Shown here one piece after another: positions 9,034 through 18,161 of a stretch of DNA of 64,000 nucleotides. The DNA comes from Saccharofermentans sp. (GTDB lineage Bacteria; Bacillota; Clostridia; Saccharofermentanales; Saccharofermentanaceae), in contig JAKSRJ010000011.1 in the NCBI GenBank assembly GCA_024403715.1, positions 1 to 64,000 on the forward strand, in the 5' to 3' direction. The notes under the pieces were generated by a model. It worked only from the letters and a program-made list of their open reading frames with translations. It was not told where the DNA came from and ran no database searches. Position 1 is the stretch's first letter, and each line of letters opens with the position of its first letter. The position numbers and the translations under genes were made by a program.

Positions 9034-9603
9034 ATGACGATTAAAGAAGTGTTTTTTGGTGGTGGTAGTTTAACTCCAAAGCAAGAAGAAATACGTCAGT
9101 TAGTAATGTATCCGTTTGCAGGTGTTTTTACAGCATTCGCGAACTTTACTTCATTTGTAGTGATGGACTTGCTTCTCACTAAGGCTTTTGATGTTGCTGT
9201 TCTAGGGTATTCCTTTGATTTAACTATACTACTTAAGCAATTGGTATCTTGGATTGCTACAATTCTAACAGCATATACTTCTAATCGAATATTTGTATTT
9301 AGGTCGCATGGTAATTACTGGTTAGAATTACTCGGTTTTGCTCTAGCAAGATTATCTACTTTTGTTTTTGTAGAACTTGCCTTATTTGCAGGCATGGTCA
9401 TGTTTTTGGAAAATTCATTGGGTATAGATAATACACGTGTAATATTTGTTATTGGCCATTTTAACGTTACTTATCTTTATTTGGTTAAACTTGTAAATAA
9501 TATCGTTCTAGTTATACTTAATTTCGTATTAAGTAAGTGGCTTGTCTTTAGGAGCTCGTTACCAAAAACTTCATCTCAAAGGAGTGGTTCTGATGGACGC
9601 TAA
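9034..9603 (+). CDS. GtrA-family membrane protein
   Basis: A 189-residue protein with four predicted membrane helices (about 26-48, 64-84, 98-124 and 138-168). The two family hallmarks are present: TSNRIFVFRSHG after helix 2 and NFVLSKWLVFRS at the C-terminal end. GtrA proteins are small membrane proteins linked to moving or modifying polyprenyl-linked sugars for cell-surface glycans. It begins 1 base after the cohesin protein and overlaps folC by 11 bases. Its place behind two surface-protein genes suggests a role in surface glycosylation or wall polymer assembly, but the substrate is unknown. Confidence 0.8.
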   Translation: MTIKEVFFGGGSLTPKQEEIRQLVMYPFAGVFTAFANFTSFVVMDLLLTKAFDVAVLGYSFDLTILLKQLVSWIATILTAYTSNRIFVFRSHGNYWLELLGFALARLSTFVFVELALFAGMVMFLENSLGIDNTRVIFVIGHFNVTYLYLVKLVNNIVLVILNFVLSKWLVFRSSLPKTSSQRSGSDGR

Positions 9604-10966
9604 TAATATTCCTGAATTCATAAAGGATGCTCAAAAGTTTGGCATTAATCTTGGATTAGAGCGAATGAATGAGCTTGATAGACTTCTCGGCAATCCCGAG
9701 AAAAGCCTTAAGGCTGTACATGTTGCTGGAACTAATGGTAAAGGCTCTGTTGTTACTTACATAAGCTGTGGATTAGCTGCTGCAAATTATAAAGTTGGAG
9801 TATACACATCACCATTCTTAGAGCGATTCTCAGAAAGAATGCGTGTTATTGATGGAAAAGCTGGACTTAACAGACTTGAACAGGATGAATCTACAGGTGA
9901 AATAAATTCCGATGATTTAACAAGGCTCTCAAAAGTAGTTGAAGAAAAAGCAAAAGAGATGTCATTTAACGGTTTTGAACATCCAACAGAGTTTGAACTG
10001 GTTACTGCAGTTGCATTTCTTTGGTTTAAAGAACAGGGAGTTGATGTTGTAGTATTAGAGACTGGTCTTGGAGGAAGGTTGGATTCTACCAACGTATTTG
10101 ATAATCCGTTGGCGACAGTAATTACTACAATAGGCTTGGATCATACAGATAGACTTGGAGATACAATAGATAAAATTACTCGAGAAAAAGCTGGTATATT
10201 TAAGTATCAGGCTCCTGCTTTTGCTTCTAATCCAGATGATATGCTCCTTGATGAGGAGTTGAAGCCAATCGTAAGAAATACGCTAATTGAGGTAGCAGGT
10301 AATAAGGATACTACAGTGACTTTTGTAGGAGCTAACACTGCTAGTGCTAAGTTTACTTCTGATGGAAAAATGCATTTCGAAGCATTCGGTGAAGAGTATG
10401 AGACTAGTCTTCAGGGCAAACACCAGGTTTTAAATGCAAGCCTCGCTATTAAGGTGTTAATTAATCTTGGAGTAGATGTAGAGGCGATTAAGGCTGGCAT
10501 TAAATCTGCTAGATGGAAGGGCAGAGCCGAACTGCTCTCGACTAATCCTGCAGTGATTTTGGACGGTGGACATAACGTTCAGTGTGCTACTAGTCTAGTC
10601 GAGACGATAAATCTGATGTGTGATGGTGAATTTAAGGATAAAGAACTACGTGTTGTAATGGGCGCTATGGCTGATAAGGACGTAGAGGGAATGATTACAA
10701 CTTTACGCGACAGTAGATTGAAGATTAAGGAAATCTATACTGTTTTAGTGAATAATCCTAGGGCTATATCTACTTCAAATCTTTCTAATTTGTTGGATAT
10801 TGTGTATAATAACTCGATTAAGCATTTGGCGTTTGAAGATGCAAATGAAGGCGTTTTGGCAGCTTATGCGAAGTCAAGGGAAGACGGCTTACCTCTTCTG
10901 GTGACCGGTTCCCTATACCTTATAGGCGAGGTAAGAGGAAGTTTATGCACGACTATAAACAATTAG
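9593..10966 (+). CDS. folC: Folylpolyglutamate synthase / dihydrofolate synthase
   Basis: A 457-residue Mur-ligase-family enzyme that adds glutamate to folates, and often also to dihydropteroate, using ATP. Motifs: P-loop AVHVAGTNGKGSV near residue 40, SPFLERFSERMRV (omega loop), LETGLGGRLDSTN, GLDHTDRLGDT, EKAGIFK (carbamylated Lys region) and LDGGHNVQ in the C-terminal domain. The start at 9593 is set by AAAGGAG at 9578-9584; an upstream in-frame start at 9542 would lie deep in the GtrA gene without a binding site. No other folate gene is adjacent, so pathway context is absent here. Confidence 0.93.
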   Translation: MDANNIPEFIKDAQKFGINLGLERMNELDRLLGNPEKSLKAVHVAGTNGKGSVVTYISCGLAAANYKVGVYTSPFLERFSERMRVIDGKAGLNRLEQDESTGEINSDDLTRLSKVVEEKAKEMSFNGFEHPTEFELVTAVAFLWFKEQGVDVVVLETGLGGRLDSTNVFDNPLATVITTIGLDHTDRLGDTIDKITREKAGIFKYQAPAFASNPDDMLLDEELKPIVRNTLIEVAGNKDTTVTFVGANTASAKFTSDGKMHFEAFGEEYETSLQGKHQVLNASLAIKVLINLGVDVEAIKAGIKSARWKGRAELLSTNPAVILDGGHNVQCATSLVETINLMCDGEFKDKELRVVMGAMADKDVEGMITTLRDSRLKIKEIYTVLVNNPRAISTSNLSNLLDIVYNNSIKHLAFEDANEGVLAAYAKSREDGLPLLVTGSLYLIGEVRGSLCTTINN

Positions 10967-11847
10967 CTTTAATGATAGGAACTATAGAGGAAAAAGATTT
11001 AATCCTCTATGATATGAGTTCCGAAGATAAGGTGTACGCTGTTAAGCAGTTTAATCGTGCTCTTATTAACACTCAGAGGGACGGTACTGACGTTGCTCAG
11101 ATTATTCTCAAACCATTAATTACAAAATATCCGACATGGGGAGATCTTGCTCTTGTTTATGGCTTGTGTCTTGCTAGAGAAAGCCAGTATAAGAGAGCTT
11201 TGAGTGCATTGGAATATGCAGTTAATAATACTCTTGCTACTGAGCAGCACTTAGCTATTGCTCAAGAGGCAATGAAGTATGTAAAACTCGATGAGAGTAT
11301 GCCAGCTGAAGAGAACCAGGAAAAGCCAAGACGTAAAAGAGATATTTCTTCAATGGTAGGAGAGGCCGATTCTAAGGCGGCAGCAAGAAGTGCTATGCAG
11401 GCTCCTATCCTTATGAGAGCATCATCTGGTCGTAATGATTTTAAGATGGCATCTGATAAGGAAAGGCGCGATATTATGATGCGTTCAGCATCCGGATCAG
11501 ACGAAATGAGTTCAGACGATATTAATGTTGAGAACGTAAGAACTCCAGCTGATAATTTAAGACTTACTGTAAAAATAGTAGCAGGTGTATTAATCGCTGC
11601 GCTACTTTTTGTTCTTGTATATTTTGTAATTATTCCAACCGCAGCTAAGGTTCGTAATAGTAGAGATACATCAGCTAGACTCGATTATATTATGACTAAG
11701 CTTGACGAGAATAAGGGTGACCCAGAAGTCGCTGGTATTATTGCTGATTATGCTCAGCAGTTTGGTGCAGATTCAAGTACGTCTGCATCAGATACAACTA
11801 CTGATACACAAGTAATTGATTCACAGAACATAAATGAAGAGGTATAA
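10945..11847 (+). CDS. Unknown TPR-like protein with one membrane helix
   Basis: A 300-residue protein not recognised as a named family. Residues about 25-115 are alpha-helical and look like one or two degenerate TPR units (WGDLALVYGLCLARESQYKRAL is the best). Residues about 125-205 are charged and low in hydrophobics. A single transmembrane helix lies at about 209-230, followed by a short outside tail rich in Ser and Thr. It overlaps the folC end by 22 bases and precedes thrC by 5, so it is in the same operon. A membrane-tethered, cytoplasmic protein-interaction domain is the simplest reading. Confidence 0.6.
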   Translation: MHDYKQLALMIGTIEEKDLILYDMSSEDKVYAVKQFNRALINTQRDGTDVAQIILKPLITKYPTWGDLALVYGLCLARESQYKRALSALEYAVNNTLATEQHLAIAQEAMKYVKLDESMPAEENQEKPRRKRDISSMVGEADSKAAARSAMQAPILMRASSGRNDFKMASDKERRDIMMRSASGSDEMSSDDINVENVRTPADNLRLTVKIVAGVLIAALLFVLVYFVIIPTAAKVRNSRDTSARLDYIMTKLDENKGDPEVAGIIADYAQQFGADSSTSASDTTTDTQVIDSQNINEEV

Positions 11848-11852
11848 AGACG

Positions 11853-13355
11853 ATGAAGTTCATTAGTACAAGAGGTTACGACAAAAAATACTCTGCGCAG
11901 GAAGCAATCGTTATGGGTATAGCCCCAGATGGTGGTCTTTTTGTACCAGAGTCAATCCCTACACTTTCCGCTAGTGATATGGATGAACTTAGCACTAAAT
12001 CTTTCGCTGAGATTTCTGCTAAGGTTCTTTCCATGTATCTTGAAGATTTCTCCGAAGCAGAGCTTCTTGATTACACAACTCAGGCATATGCAGAAGAGAA
12101 GTGGGGAGAGACACCACTTCCTCTAGTTCAACTTAATGAATATAACGATAAAGAATATATTTTAGAGCTTTGGCATGGACCAACGTCTGCATTTAAGGAC
12201 GTAGCTTTACAGCTCCTCCCACACCTTTTGACTGCTTCTGTTAAGAAGACTGGTGAAAATAAAAAGATTTGTATTCTTACAGCAACTTCTGGTGATACAG
12301 GTAAAGCTGCTTTGGAGGGCTTTAAGAATCTTCCTGGAACTGAGATTATTGTATTCTATCCAACTGGTGGTGTATCCGAAGCACAGAAGCTTCAGATGAT
12401 AACAACCGATGGTGACAACACTCATGTTATTGCTGTTAACGGTTGTTTTGATGATGCACAGACAGGAGTAAAGATGATCTTTGGTGATAGCGAGTTTGCT
12501 AAGGAGCTCGATAGCAAGGGAATCAAGCTTTCTTCTGCTAACTCTATCAACTGGGGACGCTTGGCTCCACAAATTGCTTATTACGTTTATTCCTACATTG
12601 ATCTTTTGAGAAGAGAAAAGATTGAGAAGGGAGAAGCTATTAACTTTGTAGTACCAACAGGTAACTTCGGTAATATTCTTGCTGCATGGTTTGCAAAGCA
12701 GATGGGTATTCCTGTAAAGAAGCTTGTTTGTGCTTCTAATAAGAATAAGGTTCTTTGTGATTTCTTCTCTTCCGGTAAGTATGATAGAAATAGAGAATTC
12801 TTTAAGACTACTTCTCCATCTATGGATATTCTTATCTCTTCTAACCTCGAGAGACTTCTCTTTGAGATTACTGATATGAATGCAGAGCAGGTTAAGGAAT
12901 GGATGAGTGAGCTTAACTCAACTGGTGTTTATACTGTTGATGCTAAGACATTAAAGCGTATGCAGATGCTGTTCGTTGGTGGATTTGCAGATGATACTGG
13001 TGTATCCAAGACAATTCTAGATGTATATGACAGAACAGATAATGTTGTTGATACACATACAGCTGTAGGTTTTAATATTTATAATCGCTATCGTCAGAGA
13101 TCTGGTGATGAGACAAAGACAGTATATGTTTCAACAGCTTCACCATTTAAGTTCTCTGCTTCAGTAATGGATGCATTAAGAGGCGAGGGATATAGCGATG
13201 GCAAGGATATTATGGAAGTTATGAAGGAACTTTCTGATGAGTCTGGCCTTGAGATTCCTGCTGCTATTAAGGATCTTCCTAACAAGCCAATTCTCCATAA
13301 GGATGTAATTGATAAGGAAGAAATGAAGAGCAAGGTGGCTAGTATTCTTATTTGA
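11853..13355 (+). CDS. thrC: Threonine synthase
   Basis: A 500-residue PLP enzyme converting O-phospho-L-homoserine to threonine and phosphate. It has the long-form architecture: N-terminal FISTRGYDKKYSAQEAIVMGIAPDGGLFVPE, then the PLP-lysine motif HGPTSAFKD with K115, TATSGDTGKAALEGF, and the phosphate-binding VPTGNFGN. Length matches the fungal/E. coli-like class rather than the shorter plant-like class. It lies 5 bases after the TPR-like gene. No homoserine kinase or dehydrogenase gene is next to it, and no T-box leader fits in the 5-base gap. Confidence 0.95.
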   Translation: MKFISTRGYDKKYSAQEAIVMGIAPDGGLFVPESIPTLSASDMDELSTKSFAEISAKVLSMYLEDFSEAELLDYTTQAYAEEKWGETPLPLVQLNEYNDKEYILELWHGPTSAFKDVALQLLPHLLTASVKKTGENKKICILTATSGDTGKAALEGFKNLPGTEIIVFYPTGGVSEAQKLQMITTDGDNTHVIAVNGCFDDAQTGVKMIFGDSEFAKELDSKGIKLSSANSINWGRLAPQIAYYVYSYIDLLRREKIEKGEAINFVVPTGNFGNILAAWFAKQMGIPVKKLVCASNKNKVLCDFFSSGKYDRNREFFKTTSPSMDILISSNLERLLFEITDMNAEQVKEWMSELNSTGVYTVDAKTLKRMQMLFVGGFADDTGVSKTILDVYDRTDNVVDTHTAVGFNIYNRYRQRSGDETKTVYVSTASPFKFSASVMDALRGEGYSDGKDIMEVMKELSDESGLEIPAAIKDLPNKPILHKDVIDKEEMKSKVASILI

Positions 13356-13360
13356 TTTAG

Positions 13361-14713
13361 ATGAATACAGGTTTTCTATACAAAACTAATCAATTTATAG
13401 ATAGAAACTCTGAAGCAATTAGCTTCAGGGTTTTTATCTTTAGTTTTATTATGAAAATGTTTTATGCCTTAGCTATGCAGTTTGATATTTCTGCCCATGA
13501 TTTGTGGGATATATCTGATTGGAATACCATCACAGCAGGTACTCTTGGCTATGTACAGTATATGTTTCAGTATAGACAATTGCCGGATTTTTTTGATGGA
13601 CAGTTTTATCATCCTCCGTTGTTTTTTTCATTAGCAGCCTTGGTATTTGGACCCGTGTATTCACTTACTAAGGATGAAGTATTAGCTTTTGAAGTAGTTC
13701 AAGTTGCTAATATGATTGTTGCGTTTTTAATTACTGTTGTTGCTTATAAGTTGTTTAAGGAACTTAATATTCGAGGCACAAGACTTGTATTTGCCAATCT
13801 CTTTATTTGCTTTTGTCCAACTCTATACAACATGGGGGCATGCATTAACAACGACTGTTTGATGACGTTGTTCTGCGCTTTAGTACTTTTATATGCACTC
13901 AAGTGGGCAAAGACTCGAAGAATGGTAGATATTATTCTCTCTGGTTTATTCTTGGCTTTTGGAATGTTAACAAAGGTGTCAGCTGTACTATTGGCACCTG
14001 GAATTGGTTTATTATTCTTGTATGTTCTTATTACCGATAAGAAAAATATTAAGCGAAATATTATTCAATACCTGGTATTTGCTATTGTCTCTATACCACT
14101 TGGTATCAGCTTTGCTGTGCGTAATTATGTTAAGTTAGGTATGCCATTTAACTACATCATGCCATTAGATGCAGAACCTTTTGATGTTCCATTAATCACT
14201 AGAATTGGGCTTCCTTCGATTAAGCAGATGACAACATGTATTACTGATTTTTCAGACCATATGGGATTCACTAATATATGGGGCCAGACAGTACAATCAA
14301 TGCTATTTGACGAGATGTTGTTTAATACTTCAATAGAGCCTTTATTCTACTTGTCTGTAGCGTTGATTTGGATAACATATGTTGTTTTAATTTATCTACT
14401 AATCAGATTTTTGGTATCGCTTGTTAAGAGTAAATATAGTATCGAAAATAAGATTTTAATTTATGGATGCTACTTTTCTTTGATGGTTAGTTATTTTGTT
14501 TTTTGCTTTAGCTATAAGCATATTTGCACTATGCATATGCGCTATATTTTTTGTACATTGATACTCTTATGGGCAGGAACATTTGGTTCTGATGATGATT
14601 CAAAGAAGAATGTAATATCGAAGCATGAGTGGTTGTTTTATGCTTTTACAGCGCTTTTTAGTATAAGTAGTTTGGTTTTATACTTGATACCTATTCAATT
14701 TCAATTTAGCTGA
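13361..14713 (+). CDS. GT-C type integral membrane glycosyltransferase (PMT/ArnT-like)
   Basis: A 450-residue protein with about ten predicted membrane helices. The first outer loop contains FDISAHDLWDISDWN, an acidic cluster typical of GT-C transferases, and the next loop contains QFYHPPLFF, matching the HPPL motif of the dolichyl-phosphate-mannose mannosyltransferase-like group. These enzymes move a sugar from a polyprenyl-phosphate carrier to protein or lipid on the outside of the membrane. It follows thrC by 5 bases and ends the run before carB. Together with GtrA four genes upstream it hints at surface glycosylation. The acceptor is unknown. Confidence 0.7.
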   Translation: MNTGFLYKTNQFIDRNSEAISFRVFIFSFIMKMFYALAMQFDISAHDLWDISDWNTITAGTLGYVQYMFQYRQLPDFFDGQFYHPPLFFSLAALVFGPVYSLTKDEVLAFEVVQVANMIVAFLITVVAYKLFKELNIRGTRLVFANLFICFCPTLYNMGACINNDCLMTLFCALVLLYALKWAKTRRMVDIILSGLFLAFGMLTKVSAVLLAPGIGLLFLYVLITDKKNIKRNIIQYLVFAIVSIPLGISFAVRNYVKLGMPFNYIMPLDAEPFDVPLITRIGLPSIKQMTTCITDFSDHMGFTNIWGQTVQSMLFDEMLFNTSIEPLFYLSVALIWITYVVLIYLLIRFLVSLVKSKYSIENKILIYGCYFSLMVSYFVFCFSYKHICTMHMRYIFCTLILLWAGTFGSDDDSKKNVISKHEWLFYAFTALFSISSLVLYLIPIQFQFS

Positions 14714-14809
14714 TTTATTTATATTTCAAAAGTATTACAATTTTTTATTTTTTATTAGGCAACGTTATGTTATTATTCTTTGAAGGATTACACATATCGG
14801 AGGGTTTTT

Positions 14810-17800
14810 ATGCCAAAAAGAGAAGACATTAATAAGATTCTTATCATTGGATCTGGCCCAATTATCATCGGTCAGGCTTGCGAGTTCGACTATTCAGGAA
14901 CACAGGCTTGTAAGGCTTTAAGACAGCTCGGTTATGAGATTGTTCTCGTAAACAGTAACCCAGCTACTATCATGACTGACCCTGATGTTGCAGACAGAAC
15001 TTACATTGAACCACTTAACGTTAATAGACTTGAGCAGATTATTGCAAAAGAGAGACCTGATGCGTTGCTTCCTAACCTTGGAGGACAGTCTGGTCTTAAT
15101 CTTTGTTCTGAGCTTGCTGAGGCTGGCGTTCTAGAAAAGTACAACGTTCAGGTTGTAGGTGTTCAGGTTGACGCTATTGAGCGTGGTGAGGACCGTATTG
15201 AGTTTAAGAACACAATGACTTCACTCGGCATTGAGATGCCTATCTCTAAGGTTGCTTACTCTGTTGATGAGGCTGTAGCAATTGCTGAGGAGCTTGGTTA
15301 TCCAATCGTTCTTCGTCCAGCATACACAATGGGTGGTGCCGGCGGCGGTATGGTATATAACGTTGAAGAACTTAAGACTGTATGTGCAAGAGGTCTTCAG
15401 GCTTCTCTCGTTGGCCAGGTGCTCGTTGAAGAGTGTAGCGCTGGTTGGGAAGAGCTTGAACTTGAGGTTGTAAGAGACGCAGAGGGCAACAAGATTACAG
15501 TTTGCTTTATTGAGAATATCGATCCAATCGGTGTTCACACTGGTGACTCTTTCTGCTCCGCTCCAATGCTTACAATTTCTGAAGACGTTCAGAAGGTTCT
15601 TCAGGAATATTCCTATAAGATTATTGACGCTATCGAGGTTATCGGTGGATGTAACTGTCAGTTCGCTCATGATCCTAAGACTGGCAGAATCGTAGTTATC
15701 GAGATTAACCCTCGTACATCACGTTCATCCGCTTTGGCTTCCAAGGCTACTGGTTTCCCAATTGCTTTGGTTTCTGCATTCCTCGCATGTGGTCTTACAT
15801 TGAAGGATATTGAGTGCGGTAAGTACGGTACCCTTGATAAGTACTATCCAGATGGTGAGTATGTTGTTATTAAGTACGCTCGCTGGGCTTTTGAGAAGTT
15901 CAAGGGCGCTGAAGATAAGCTTGGTACACAGATGCGTGCTGTAGGTGAGGTTATGTCTATTGGTAAGACATATAAGGAAGCTTTCCAGAAGGCTATCCGT
16001 TCCCTCGAGACAGGCCGTTATGGTTTGGGCTTTGCTAAGGACTTCAACAAGCTTTCTAAGGAAGAACTTCTCATGAAGCTTGCTTATCCTACATCAGAGA
16101 GACAGTTCGTTATCTACGAAGCACTCCGTAAGGGCGCTACAATCGATGAAGTTTATGAGCTTACAAAGATTAAGCACTACTTCCTCGAGCAGATGAAGGA
16201 ACTCGTTGATGAGGAAGAGGCTTTGATGGCAAATAAGGGCGCAGTTCCAGCTGAGGATGCTCTTAGATCTGCTAAGCTTAACGGTTTTGCTGATAAGTAT
16301 CTTGCTAAGATTTTAGAAGTTTCTGAAGATGAGATTCGTGCTAAGCGTTACGAATACGGAATCAAGGAAGCATGGGAAGGTGTACACGTATCCGGTACTA
16401 AGGATGCAGCTTACTACTACTCCACATACCATCTTCCAGAGGATAAGAGCCCATCATCTGATAAGCCTAAGATTATGATTCTTGGTGGTGGTCCTAATAG
16501 AATCGGTCAGGGTATCGAGTTCGACTACTGCTGCGTACACGCTGCTTTGTCTTTAAAGAAGCTTGGCTTTGAGTCAATTATCGTTAACTGTAACCCAGAG
16601 ACAGTTTCTACTGACTACGATACATCTGATAAGCTTTATTTCGAGCCACTTACACTTGAAGATGTTCTTGCTATCCATGAGAAGGAGAAGCCTGTTGGTG
16701 TTATCGCTTCCTTCGGTGGTCAGACACCACTCAATCTTGCTGCAGAGCTTAAGAAGAACGGTGTAAACATCCTTGGTACATCCCCTGAGACAATCGACCT
16801 TGCAGAGGACAGAGATCTCTTCCGTGCGATGATGGATAAGCTTAACATCCCAATGCCAGAGGCTGGTATGGCTGTTACAGTAGATGAGGCTTTGGAAGTA
16901 GCTAATAAGATTGGTTACCCAGTAATGGTTCGTCCTTCTTACGTTCTTGGTGGACGTGGTATGGAGGTTGTACACGATGACGAGATGCTCCGTTCTTACA
17001 TGGCAGCTGCTATCGGTGTTACACCTGACAGACCAATTCTCGTTGACAGATTCTTGAATCACGCTACTGAGTGCGAGGCTGACGCTATCTCTGATGGTGA
17101 GCACTGCTTCGTTCCAGCAGTTATGGAGCACATCGAGCTTGCTGGTGTTCACTCTGGTGACTCCGCTTGTATCCTTCCTTCCAAGAACTTATCTCCTGAG
17201 ATTGTTGCTACAATTAAGGATTACACAAAGAAGATTGCTGTTGAGATGGGCGTTAAGGGTCTTATGAACATGCAGTATGCTATCGAAGGCGATACAGTAT
17301 ATGTTCTCGAGGCAAACCCACGTGCATCACGTACAGTACCTCTTGTATCTAAGGTTTGTGCTATTAACATGGTTAAGGTTGCTACTGAGATTATGACAAT
17401 GCCTTTGACAGGTAAGTCTTCTCCAGTACCTGAGCTTAAGGATAAGAACATTCCACATTACGGTGTTAAGGAAGCTGTATTCCCATTTAACATGTTCCAG
17501 GAGGTTGACCCTATCCTTGGACCTGAGATGAGATCTACTGGTGAGGTTCTCGGTATTTCTCCTAATTTCGGTGAGGCTTACTACAAGGCTCAGGAAGCTA
17601 CTAAGACAGAACTTCCTACTGAGGGCACAGTTCTTATCTCTGTTTGTGATAGAGATAAGGGAGAGCTTTTGGAGGTTGCACAGGGCTTTAAGGATGCTGG
17701 CTTTAAGATTATGGCTACAGGTGGTACATATAAGATGATTACTGAAGCTGGTATCGAAGCTGAGCTCGTTAAGAAGCTTTACGAAGGTCGTCCTAATATC

Positions 17801-18031
17801 TCTGATAAGATTGCCAACGGCGAGATTTCAATGATTATTAATACACCTTCTGGTAAGACAAGTGCTCATAACGACTCTTACATTCGCCAGTCTGCTATTA
17901 AGCATAGAGTTCCTTATATGACTACTATGGCAGCTGCTAAGGCTTCTGCTGAGGGCATTAAGTCTGTTAAGAATCATAAGGAAGACTTGGTGGTTAAGGC
18001 TCTCCAAGATTTCCACGCTGAAATCAAGTAA
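14810..18031 (+). CDS. carB: Carbamoyl phosphate synthetase, large (ammonia) subunit
   Basis: A 1073-residue protein, the usual CarB length. It makes carbamoyl phosphate from bicarbonate, ATP and glutamine-derived ammonia for pyrimidine and arginine synthesis. Two ATP-grasp halves are visible: the first begins ILIIGSGPIIIGQACEFDYSGTQ, the second IMILGGGPNRIGQGIEFDYC. The C-terminal 130 residues form the MGS-like allosteric domain (LISVCDRDKGELLEVA...GTYKMITEAGIEAELV). Start 14810 is preferred because CGGAGGG lies six bases before it and it gives the conserved N-terminus; an in-frame ATG at 14780 is unsupported. No carA small-subunit gene is adjacent. A terminator follows directly. Confidence 0.97.
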   Translation: MPKREDINKILIIGSGPIIIGQACEFDYSGTQACKALRQLGYEIVLVNSNPATIMTDPDVADRTYIEPLNVNRLEQIIAKERPDALLPNLGGQSGLNLCSELAEAGVLEKYNVQVVGVQVDAIERGEDRIEFKNTMTSLGIEMPISKVAYSVDEAVAIAEELGYPIVLRPAYTMGGAGGGMVYNVEELKTVCARGLQASLVGQVLVEECSAGWEELELEVVRDAEGNKITVCFIENIDPIGVHTGDSFCSAPMLTISEDVQKVLQEYSYKIIDAIEVIGGCNCQFAHDPKTGRIVVIEINPRTSRSSALASKATGFPIALVSAFLACGLTLKDIECGKYGTLDKYYPDGEYVVIKYARWAFEKFKGAEDKLGTQMRAVGEVMSIGKTYKEAFQKAIRSLETGRYGLGFAKDFNKLSKEELLMKLAYPTSERQFVIYEALRKGATIDEVYELTKIKHYFLEQMKELVDEEEALMANKGAVPAEDALRSAKLNGFADKYLAKILEVSEDEIRAKRYEYGIKEAWEGVHVSGTKDAAYYYSTYHLPEDKSPSSDKPKIMILGGGPNRIGQGIEFDYCCVHAALSLKKLGFESIIVNCNPETVSTDYDTSDKLYFEPLTLEDVLAIHEKEKPVGVIASFGGQTPLNLAAELKKNGVNILGTSPETIDLAEDRDLFRAMMDKLNIPMPEAGMAVTVDEALEVANKIGYPVMVRPSYVLGGRGMEVVHDDEMLRSYMAAAIGVTPDRPILVDRFLNHATECEADAISDGEHCFVPAVMEHIELAGVHSGDSACILPSKNLSPEIVATIKDYTKKIAVEMGVKGLMNMQYAIEGDTVYVLEANPRASRTVPLVSKVCAINMVKVATEIMTMPLTGKSSPVPELKDKNIPHYGVKEAVFPFNMFQEVDPILGPEMRSTGEVLGISPNFGEAYYKAQEATKTELPTEGTVLISVCDRDKGELLEVAQGFKDAGFKIMATGGTYKMITEAGIEAELVKKLYEGRPNISDKIANGEISMIINTPSGKTSAHNDSYIRQSAIKHRVPYMTTMAAAKASAEGIKSVKNHKEDLVVKALQDFHAEIK

Positions 18032-18073
18032 TAGATTCTTAAGCGAAGTTTTGTTATACTAAAAAAGCGCAAT

Positions 18074-18107
18074 GGGGCGCCTCATATAAGGTGAGGTGCC
18101 CCTTTAT
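18074..18107 (+). terminator. Rho-independent terminator after carB
   Basis: Stem GGGGCGCCTCA (18074-18084) pairs with TGAGGTGCCCC (18092-18102) through one G-U pair, with a 7-nt loop, then TTTATT. A shorter outer AGCG/CGCT pairing surrounds it. Confidence 0.85.
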
Positions 18108-18124
18108 TACGCTAAAAATTTATG

Positions 18125-18130
18125 TATAAT
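18125..18130 (+). promoter_or_regulatory. -10 element of the symporter promoter
   Basis: A consensus TATAAT lies 32 bases before the symporter start and just after the carB terminator. No good -35 hexamer is seen at the right spacing (the region overlaps the terminator tail). Confidence 0.45.
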
Positions 18131-18161
18131 TAATAAGTTATATTTAAAGCAAGGAGTATTT

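Noticed and set aside
11848-11852. T-box leader for thrC
   Set aside because: There are only 5 bases between the previous stop and the thrC start.
16574-17152. Long antisense open frame inside carB
   Set aside because: It is a shadow of the well-supported carB frame, has no ribosome binding site and low-complexity, Ser/His/Asn-rich content.
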